Shown piece by piece: positions 1 to 6,234 of a stretch of DNA of 10,601 bases. Location: contig JALVPX010000205.1 of NCBI GenBank assembly GCA_027031565.1, positions 1-10,601 of the forward strand. Reading direction: 5' to 3'. The notes under the pieces are model-generated. The model searched no databases, had not been told where the DNA came from, and saw only the letters and a list, made by a program, of their open reading frames with translations. Within the stretch, counting starts at the first letter, position 1; each line of letters opens with the position of its first letter. Source of the DNA: Deltaproteobacteria bacterium. Lineage in GTDB: Bacteria; Desulfobacterota; Dissulfuribacteria; Dissulfuribacterales; JALVPX01. A program made the position numbers and the translations under genes.

Positions 1-1
1 C

Positions 2-334
2 GGCGATATAATGGTTGCAGGGCACACAGACAATATTCCAATAGTGAGTCCTTTGTTCCCCTCAAACTGGAGCCTGTCTGCTGCCAGGGCAGCAAGGGTG
101 GTGGAATATATGCTCCAGCCAGGCACCATCGCCCCTGCCAGAATGGCAGCAGTTGGATATGGAGACAGCAGGCCCCGCGTACCAAATGATTCACCAGAAA
201 ACAGAAAAAAGAACAGACGGGTTGAACTGGTTTTTCTGCAGCCATCCCATCCTGACGATGTAAGCGTGATGCCAATAACGGAAAAAGGGCTGAAAGACCA
301 GGAACTCATGCCCCCACCAGTCTCGTCGAATTGA
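2..334 (+). CDS. MotB/OmpA-family C-terminal domain protein, 5'-truncated
   Basis: This is the 3' end of a larger gene; the frame is open to the left edge, so the ATG at 11 is probably an internal Met. The visible part is an OmpA/MotB peptidoglycan-binding domain. It shows GHTDNIPI, then FPSNWSLSAARAARVVEY, AVGYGDSRP, and an Asn-rich PENRKKNRRVE segment. These are the usual conserved blocks of flagellar stator MotB proteins, where this periplasmic domain anchors the stator to peptidoglycan. A 30-residue Pro-containing tail without recognisable features follows. The transmembrane helix and plug that would separate MotB from other OmpA-like proteins lie outside the window. The wording FPSNW plus DNIPI favours MotB over OmpA or Pal. 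It ends 15 bp before the PilZ gene on the same strand and is probably co-transcribed with it. The domain is certain; identity as a true stator protein is inferred. Confidence 0.85.
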   Translation, partial: GDIMVAGHTDNIPIVSPLFPSNWSLSAARAARVVEYMLQPGTIAPARMAAVGYGDSRPRVPNDSPENRKKNRRVELVFLQPSHPDDVSVMPITEKGLKDQELMPPPVSSN

Positions 335-349
335 TCAGGAGAAAGTCTT

Positions 350-934
350 ATGAACCATGAACAAGAAGAAAAGCGCTCCCATGTAAGGATACAAGATCAA
401 GTCCTTTTAAAATACAGGCCGTTGTCAAAAAACGAATTTGAGGATCTAGTGGAACAGTATGAGGAGGGCTCGCTGTCGCCCTGGCCTAACAGCTGTCATC
501 CAGAACTCTTTCATCAAATCTATTCCAGGCTGCAAAAGATTAAGGAAAAAGATCCCAATCTGGCAGGCGTCCTGGAGATATTGGATCAAAAGCTTAATTT
601 GATATTCAATCTCCTGAAGGAAGGAAGCGAGGGCTATCTCGATGTCTCCCACAAAAAGAACGTGGACATAAGCGCTGCTGGTATAGCCTTCCAAACAGAT
701 GAGCATTTCAGCCCGGGTCAGATCCTTGAAATGGATCTAGGCCTCCTTCCCCAGCATCTGTTCTTCCGCTGTTACGGAGAGGTGGTAAGGGCTGAGCCGT
801 CGGATGACGGCTGCGGCAATAAAACGGCCGTGAAATTTGTGTGGATTACCCCTGATGATCAAGACAGGCTAACCGAGAACATTTTCAAGAAACAGGTGCT
901 GCAGCTCAGAATGAGAAGAAACCATAAGTGCTGA
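350..934 (+). CDS. PilZ-domain protein with a helical insertion (tPilZ-like)
   Basis: This 194-residue cytoplasmic protein has no signal peptide or membrane segment. Both halves of the c-di-GMP-binding PilZ signature are present: KRSHVR (RxxxR, Arg9 and Arg13) and DISAAG (DxSxxG, Asp106 to Gly111). A beta-rich segment, FFRCYGEVVRAE followed by AVKFVWI, completes the barrel. In ordinary PilZ domains the two motifs lie about 20-30 residues apart. Here about 90 residues intervene, and residues 50-92 look like two amphipathic helices (HPELFHQIYSRL, then LEILDQKLNLIFNLL). That resembles the tetramer-forming tPilZ family, in which long helices are inserted into the domain. Because RxxxR is kept, c-di-GMP binding is plausible. 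The start is supported by AGGAGAAAG a few bases upstream of ATG 350. Its place just after a MotB-like gene suggests control of motility. The partner is not visible. Confidence 0.85.
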   Translation: MNHEQEEKRSHVRIQDQVLLKYRPLSKNEFEDLVEQYEEGSLSPWPNSCHPELFHQIYSRLQKIKEKDPNLAGVLEILDQKLNLIFNLLKEGSEGYLDVSHKKNVDISAAGIAFQTDEHFSPGQILEMDLGLLPQHLFFRCYGEVVRAEPSDDGCGNKTAVKFVWITPDDQDRLTENIFKKQVLQLRMRRNHKC

Positions 935-953
935 TTAGGCTGCCACTTTTGTG

Positions 954-2681
954 CTAAATTGTTTCTATAAGGCCCCTGGCAGGATCAAAGGCCAATTCGA
1001 TGTTTATTGGGGTGGTGCTGTCTGCTGTCCCATTGTTCCATTTCCGCTCAAACTCTCCGCAGCGAAGATGCAGGATTGCCGAAGGCGCCAGCGAGCCCCT
1101 GATCTTTATCATGATCTTGCCGAGTCTTTCCATGATCTTTTGATGCTCTTCGTTCACCTTTTGAAGTTCGAGGGCAAGATCTTCCTGTTCTTCCTTTAAA
1201 ATTACGACCTTGGACGCCCTTCTACCTGTTGAATGCAGATAATTTGGAGCCTCTTTCATCCAGTCGGCCAGTGAACGATGCGCCTTTTCGGCCTTGATCG
1301 TGCCCTTCAAAATAGCTGCAAGGAAGTGGCGCAGTGCAATGATGGACTGAATCCCCTTGTTGTCTGCTGAGTGTTGAATGTCCTTCAGCCTTTCTCCGAT
1401 GGAAATCACTTGGTCTTTAATGGTGTTGGTGCTGGTGTTGGTTAAGGCCTCAAGTTCCTTTTTGCGTTTTTCAAGGCGATACTTGGCGTCAAAGAGTTCC
1501 TGGCCCAGCTCGATATCTATGTGGTTGCGAAGGTCTACACTGGCCATGTGGACTTGGTTTGCCTTGATATATAGATGACCTACGAAAATCTGGGAAGTTC
1601 CGGAGGGTTCCATGATCACTGAGTCTGCATGTATGCGGCACTGCTGGATCTCTCTGGAAACGATGATATCCTGGGCAGATTCAAGGTGCGCTCCTCTTGC
1701 CGCCCCTACCTCGATATTCTTCCCGGCCCTTACAGAGGTACGGATGAAGGAGGCTTGTACGGACTCGGTAACATCAATATGCTGCCCCTCCACTGCGCCT
1801 CTTACTTCAAGGTTCCCATCGATTATGGCTGAAAAATTCCCTCTTATGTCGCCGTTGACCACCACATCGGCTGAACAGCGAAATTCATTGTTGCCGTCTC
1901 CAAGGTTGCCTGTGGTAAAGTCGATATCCCTTACCACCAGCTTGTTCTGCACGGAAAGTGCCCTCAGATTGGTTGCCTCCCTGGTTCCTTCGGCAAATCT
2001 CGTGATAATGATGCCATTATCCTTGGCAAAGACATCCTGGCAATGCCTGTTTCTCTCTTTGTCAAAGTCCTGTTTCAATAACAGGCCTTCTCCCAGTTCA
2101 ACTGGAAAAGGGGGGCCTGGTTCTGGTTTTATAGGCAGGCCGTTTACGTCAGTGCCCGGCAGGCCTGGAGTAGGTTCATAGATTCTGGCCAGGCGTTCTC
2201 CCTTCTTTGCCTGCGGAAACTTGTTGATGCACCTGAAATCAATGGTCCCATCTGGAAAAATCTTGCCAGGCTTGGGGGAGAAATCAAAAAACAGCTCAAG
2301 GTCGCCTTCTATGCCGTCCTCCGGTGCTTCTCCCTGAATCATCAAGGTTCTCACCTGCGGGGAGGTATTTATGATAACTGTACGCGGCCTCAATTTTTCC
2401 TCTCGCGCAGGTGCAAAAAATGTAAGCTCGCTGAAGTCGCCCTTTTCGATTTGCGAATAGATGTCCGCAGGTATTTTGATATAATATCTCCCCAAAACCA
2501 GGGCCAAGGCCTGTGCCATATCTTCTGGGGCTACAATCCTGATCGGAGGAAGGTCAGCTATTACGAGTATGATATCACTTCCGAACCTCGATTCCTCCAT
2601 GGAATCAAGGATATCATCAGCGATCTCCTCAATAGAGACTGCTTCGGAAATATTTTCTTCAAAATCGAGGGCCTGACTCAT
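954..2681 (-). CDS. DUF342/FapA-family beta-helix and coiled-coil protein
   Basis: This 575-residue protein has no signal peptide or membrane segment. The DUF342 hallmark is at about residues 169-190 (EPTPGLPGTDVNGLPIKPEP). It is preceded by GTIDFRCINKFPQAKKGERLA and followed by DNGIIITRFAEGT. Residues about 240-395 are short repeating beta strands with Gly turns (ADVVVNGDIRGNF, GNLEVRGAVEG, VRAGKNIEVGAARGAHL), consistent with the family's right-handed beta-helix. Residues about 395-435 and 490-530 are charged and helical, probably coiled coil. Family members include Vibrio FapA, linked to flagellar assembly, but most are uncharacterised. No flagellar structural gene lies beside it on this strand; the convergent neighbours are MotB- and PilZ-like. 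ATG 2681 has AGGGAG just upstream, with slightly short spacing, and lies 21 bp after the radical SAM gene. It is the last gene of the left-pointing run. Family is secure; function is unknown. Confidence 0.85.
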   Translation of the reverse strand: MSQALDFEENISEAVSIEEIADDILDSMEESRFGSDIILVIADLPPIRIVAPEDMAQALALVLGRYYIKIPADIYSQIEKGDFSELTFFAPAREEKLRPRTVIINTSPQVRTLMIQGEAPEDGIEGDLELFFDFSPKPGKIFPDGTIDFRCINKFPQAKKGERLARIYEPTPGLPGTDVNGLPIKPEPGPPFPVELGEGLLLKQDFDKERNRHCQDVFAKDNGIIITRFAEGTREATNLRALSVQNKLVVRDIDFTTGNLGDGNNEFRCSADVVVNGDIRGNFSAIIDGNLEVRGAVEGQHIDVTESVQASFIRTSVRAGKNIEVGAARGAHLESAQDIIVSREIQQCRIHADSVIMEPSGTSQIFVGHLYIKANQVHMASVDLRNHIDIELGQELFDAKYRLEKRKKELEALTNTSTNTIKDQVISIGERLKDIQHSADNKGIQSIIALRHFLAAILKGTIKAEKAHRSLADWMKEAPNYLHSTGRRASKVVILKEEQEDLALELQKVNEEHQKIMERLGKIMIKIRGSLAPSAILHLRCGEFERKWNNGTADSTTPINIELAFDPARGLIETI

Positions 2682-2702
2682 CTGCTCCCTTACAAAGATT
2701 AT

Positions 2703-4433
2703 TCAATTTGTGACCAATATCGAGCATGCATCACAGCGGCGGCATTTCAGGATATTGCACGGCCTGGAAAGGTGCTGCCGGGCAGCCTTGCGCCATTCAT
2801 GAAGCAGGAATTCCCTTCTCACAGGATGGTCGATTATCTCCCATGGCAATGGCGCATCCAGCTGTCTTCCTTTTAAATATTGTTCGGCACTTAACCCGGT
2901 TTCCTTCAGCGACTGCTTCAAGGATGATCCCTTCAAGGCCATCAATTCAATCAATTTGGACACACGCCTGTCGCCCCTGCTGAGAATGGCCTGAAGCATG
3001 GAATGCCTGTAACTTGGAAGTGAGACCTTTAAGTTGGGTATTGACCTCAGGGAGCTTTTGAGAAGCTTAATCCTGCGTTTTATTTCCTTTTCGCTGCAGA
3101 AGTCACTCCACTGGAAAGGCGTCCAGGGTTTTGGAACGAACTGGTTCACAGAGACGGAGATGGTGCCTATCCTTCCCCTTTTCCTCGCATGGGACAACAT
3201 CACCTTGTGTATCTTTTCTGTCAGGGCCGCAATCATGACTACGTCATCATCTGTTTCGAGCGGCAGCCCTATCATGAAATAGAGCTTGAAATTTCTTGTT
3301 CCCTCGCTTGAGAGCCTTCTTATTGATTCAAGGATTTCATCTTCGCTCAGATTCTTGTTGATAATGTCGCGCATCCTTTGGGAGCCGGCCTCAGGGGCGA
3401 TTGTGGCCATCTTGGTTCCGGACTCCTTCAACAGCCTGGCAAACGATGGCGTGATGAGGTCTGCCCTCAACGATGAAAATCCGATTTTCTTGCCCTCTTT
3501 CATGAGTAGAGTGGCGAGGTTTTCTATATCTGGCCTGCTGGTGTATTCGAGGCCGATCAGCCCTATTTTTGCAACCTGTTCTGCTTTACGGATTGCATTT
3601 TGCACTGCCGACATGGGCCAGGCCCGCGGCGGCCTGTAAACGTAACCTGCTGCGCAAAACCTGCACCCCATGCCGCATCCACGGGTAAGCTCTATCAAAA
3701 AGGTCTCAGGGAATACTGTTTCAGGAGTGACTACAACGGTGTGCGGCACGGTTTCGGGCGGATCAGTCAATTTTGCAGGCCTGATCTTTGACGGCAAGTT
3801 TTTTTCCTCTGGCAGATGGCCTTTGTAGGACCGGGAATCATCATAAATCACCCGATAGCCCTGAGGAACGTACGTTCCAGGAACATTCAGGGCCAGGCCT
3901 TTGAGCCTTTCGCCTTTGTCAACAGAGAAATCGAGCAGCTCCGGAAGGTGCTCTGAAAAAGGCTCCACCAAGCCCTCGAATTCGCCGAGCAGAAAGGCAT
4001 CCATGAAAGGTGCCAGGGGTTCGGGATTGATAAAAGTAGCAACGCCTCCTGCAAGTACCAGCGGCAGATCATTTCCGCGATCCTTGGAATAAGGGGGGAA
4101 CCCAGCCAGCTTGAGAAATCTTACGCAGTTCAGGTAATCGGTCTCAAAGCTTATTGTGAAAAGGAGCAGGTCGAAGTCCTGGGCAGGGCGGTTGCTTTCA
4201 AGGGACCTAAGGTGCGATGACAGCAGTTCGCCCTTTGGGACAAAAAATCTCTCAGCAACTATTTTATCGCTTCTGTTCAGCAAAAAATACAAGGTGTGCA
4301 TGCCCAAGTTGGACATGCCCACCTCGTAGCTGTTGGGAAAGACGAGGGCGACCTTGATTCTTCCAGGCCACCTCTTTTTTATTGATCCGCTCTCAGTCGT
4401 CTGAGTCTTGTTCCATTTTGGCAAGGTCTTCAA
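2703..4433 (-). CDS. B12-binding-type radical SAM protein (TIGR03960-like)
   Basis: This is a 576-residue radical SAM protein. The cluster-binding motif is RGCGMGCRFC (CxxxCxxC; Cys253, Cys257, Cys260), near the middle as in B12-binding radical SAM proteins. Residues about 25-165 form a Rossmann-like N-terminal region with FPNSYEVGMSNLGMHTLYFLLN and PLVLAGGVATFINPEPLA, typical of the TIGR03960 group. I see no DxHxxG cobalamin motif, so B12 binding is not shown. Later radical SAM blocks are FSSLRAD (319-325), APEAGSQRMRDIINKN (346-361) and FMIGLPLETDDDV. The protein ends in a second Cys cluster, C559-x4-C564-x2-C567-x2-C570. The start is doubtful: no ATG exists before residue 40, so TTG 4433 or TTG 4424 must serve, neither with a good Shine-Dalgarno sequence. 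The gene overlaps the 3' end of the synthase gene by 41 bp in another frame, suggesting translational coupling. The substrate is unknown. Confidence 0.85.
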   Translation of the reverse strand: MKTLPKWNKTQTTESGSIKKRWPGRIKVALVFPNSYEVGMSNLGMHTLYFLLNRSDKIVAERFFVPKGELLSSHLRSLESNRPAQDFDLLLFTISFETDYLNCVRFLKLAGFPPYSKDRGNDLPLVLAGGVATFINPEPLAPFMDAFLLGEFEGLVEPFSEHLPELLDFSVDKGERLKGLALNVPGTYVPQGYRVIYDDSRSYKGHLPEEKNLPSKIRPAKLTDPPETVPHTVVVTPETVFPETFLIELTRGCGMGCRFCAAGYVYRPPRAWPMSAVQNAIRKAEQVAKIGLIGLEYTSRPDIENLATLLMKEGKKIGFSSLRADLITPSFARLLKESGTKMATIAPEAGSQRMRDIINKNLSEDEILESIRRLSSEGTRNFKLYFMIGLPLETDDDVVMIAALTEKIHKVMLSHARKRGRIGTISVSVNQFVPKPWTPFQWSDFCSEKEIKRRIKLLKSSLRSIPNLKVSLPSYRHSMLQAILSRGDRRVSKLIELMALKGSSLKQSLKETGLSAEQYLKGRQLDAPLPWEIIDHPVRREFLLHEWRKAARQHLSRPCNILKCRRCDACSILVTN

Positions 4434-6222
4434 ATCGTATATCTATTCCGAGTATCCCCACAATCTCGTCTTTATCATTGAAGATGGGTCCGGATACTGT
4501 AATGCACAAGGCCTGGGTTATACGAGATGTGTAAAAGTCTGATACATGGATCTTCCCGTCCTTCATCGGGGCAATGAACCAGGGTCGTGCCGAGAAATCA
4601 TCGTCCAGTTTATAATGGGAGTATTTTGGTCTGTCCTCCAGCCTTGTGACATTTTTGGTGATCTTTTCCCCGTCTGCGTTCACTACATAGAGGAATTGAA
4701 TGAAGGGATTGTCTTCCAGCACTTTCTTGAGCACGGGCTCGATGAGGATCGGGTCCATGGACTTGATCTCGCTTCTTTCCACCAGATCTTCCACCAGATG
4801 ATAGGCAAGATCGTATGCCTTCTGCTTCAACTTCTCGAAGCCCGATGTGAAGAGTTCGGGCAGATAGAGTCTGGTCAGATGCTCCATCTCTTCATGGGAA
4901 ATGGATGTCACCCTGCCCTGTTCATACATCTCCATCACCTTTTTGTAGATCTTGACTATACCGGGATGGCGCTTGCTGATCTTGTGTTCTCCAGTGAGCT
5001 TGAGATGGGTATTGACCCAATGGGCAATGCCTGCGGTGCCGGAGGTGCTGGATATGATGACAGATACCGGCCTGCCGAGGATCTTGTTTGTATCAAATAT
5101 GTTATAAATTTCTTCGTTCTTTAAAAGACCGTCCACGTGGACCCCAGCGCTGGTGGAATTGAAATCGGCGCCCACAAGAGGATAATTTTTGGGGATGTGT
5201 ACGCCAAGTTCTTTTTCAAAGTATCGGGCCATCTCGGTTATGGCCAGCGTATTTACCCCATCCGTGGTGCCCCTGAGGGCTGCCCTTTCGATCAAGAGGG
5301 CCTCTATCGGGGTGTTGCCGGTCCTTTCACCAAAACCAAGCAGGGTTGCATTGATGGCATTGCAGCCATACAGCCAGGCCGTGGTGGCATTGATGACCAC
5401 CTTGTGAAAATCGTTGTGTCCATGCCATTCGAGAAGCTCGCCTGGGACTCCGGCCTCTTCAATAAAGGCACGGACGAGCTTGTCCACGGCCCTGGGAAGG
5501 GCAGCCCCTGGATATGTGACGCCGAAACCCATGGTATCGCAGAGCCTTATCTTGATGTCTATGCCGCTTTCTTCCCTAAGTTTCATAAGTTCAATGGCAA
5601 AGGGGATGCAGAAGCCGAAAATGTCTGCCCGGGTTACATCCTCAAAGTGGCACCTGGGCCTTATGCCGAGGGAGAGGGCCTCCTTTACTATGGCCAGATA
5701 AGATTCAAGGGCCTGGGACCTGCTCTTTTTAAGCTTCAGATATATGTGATAATCTGACGCCGAAGTTAGAATTCCAGTTTCCGGCAGGCCTGCATCCTTA
5801 ACCAGCTTGAGATCTTCTGCCTTAGCCCTGATCCAGCCTGTAATCTCTGGATAGGTGTATCCTTTTGAACGGCACACATCGAGCGCCTGTTTGTCCTTGT
5901 CGGTATATAAAAAGAATTCAGACTGGCGTATAACACCCTTTGGGCCGGAAAGATCATGGAGGAAATCAAAGATCTTGCTGATCTGTTCAACACTGTATGG
6001 AGGCCTTGCCTGCTGACCGTCCCTGAAGGTGGTGTCCGTGATGAGCATATCCCTGCAAGGCGATGGTGCCACGTATTTGTAATCAAAATCGATCTTGGGA
6101 ACCTCTGTATAAGGATAGATATTCCTCATCAAGTTGGGTTCAGCAGGGTCCCTGAGTTCGTACTTCCAGTGGTCCGAGTGTGTATGATCAAGTAATCCCT
6201 TGTTTGGATTCCATTTGGCCAT
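4393..6222 (-). CDS. HMGL-family acyl-CoA synthase (Re-citrate/homocitrate-synthase-like) with C-terminal Cache-like domain
   Basis: This 609-residue cytoplasmic enzyme is of the DRE-TIM metallolyase family, which includes isopropylmalate, homocitrate, citramalate and Re-citrate synthases. It shows TDTTFRDGQQ at 62-71 (catalytic Arg67, metal ligand Asp68), WHGHND at 266-271 (metal ligands His267 and His269) and GFGERTGNTPIEAL at 296-309. The IPMS-like subdomain His is in SAGVHVDG (His362). A 55-residue N-terminal extension precedes the barrel. No LeuA regulatory domain follows. Instead residues about 485-603 look like a Cache/PDC sensor fold: FLYVVNADGEKI, then RPWFIAP, VSDFYTSRITQALCITVSGPI and DEIVGILGIDI. 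The reaction is probably acetyl-CoA plus a 2-oxo acid; Re-citrate synthase is my leading guess because such enzymes occur in sulfate reducers and syntrophs. Citramalate, isopropylmalate or homocitrate synthase remain possible. Start ATG 6222 has an excellent AAGGAG. The family is secure, the substrate inferred. Confidence 0.8.
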   Translation of the reverse strand: MAKWNPNKGLLDHTHSDHWKYELRDPAEPNLMRNIYPYTEVPKIDFDYKYVAPSPCRDMLITDTTFRDGQQARPPYSVEQISKIFDFLHDLSGPKGVIRQSEFFLYTDKDKQALDVCRSKGYTYPEITGWIRAKAEDLKLVKDAGLPETGILTSASDYHIYLKLKKSRSQALESYLAIVKEALSLGIRPRCHFEDVTRADIFGFCIPFAIELMKLREESGIDIKIRLCDTMGFGVTYPGAALPRAVDKLVRAFIEEAGVPGELLEWHGHNDFHKVVINATTAWLYGCNAINATLLGFGERTGNTPIEALLIERAALRGTTDGVNTLAITEMARYFEKELGVHIPKNYPLVGADFNSTSAGVHVDGLLKNEEIYNIFDTNKILGRPVSVIISSTSGTAGIAHWVNTHLKLTGEHKISKRHPGIVKIYKKVMEMYEQGRVTSISHEEMEHLTRLYLPELFTSGFEKLKQKAYDLAYHLVEDLVERSEIKSMDPILIEPVLKKVLEDNPFIQFLYVVNADGEKITKNVTRLEDRPKYSHYKLDDDFSARPWFIAPMKDGKIHVSDFYTSRITQALCITVSGPIFNDKDEIVGILGIDIRFEDLAKMEQDSDD

Positions 6223-6227
6223 AATTT

Positions 6228-6234
6228 CTCCTTA
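6228..6234 (-). promoter_or_regulatory. Ribosome binding site overlapping the aspS stop codon
   Basis: The minus strand reads TAAGGAG and then AAATT before ATG 6222. The aspS stop TAA and the AAGGAG of the synthase gene share bases, so a ribosome ending aspS is placed on the next start. This is direct evidence for close co-expression of the two genes. Confidence 0.8.

Noticed and set aside
446..706. Minus-strand open frame inside the PilZ gene
   Set aside because: The plus strand carries recognisable PilZ motifs on this gene, and the antisense product has no recognisable domain.
940..982. Inverted repeat CTGCCA / TGGCAG as a bidirectional terminator
   Set aside because: The stem is 6 bp with a loop of about 31 bases, does not extend, and is not followed by a T-run on either strand.
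1612..2181. 189-codon plus-strand open frame opposite the DUF342 gene
   Set aside because: Its product is Ser/Leu-rich without domain features, and the minus strand has the DUF342 signature and beta-helix repeats in the same place.
4546..5757. Long plus-strand open frames (4546-5124, 5137-5757) opposite the synthase gene
   Set aside because: The opposite strand encodes a clearly conserved enzyme across the whole stretch. The plus-strand products resemble no family and are explained by codon usage on the coding strand.
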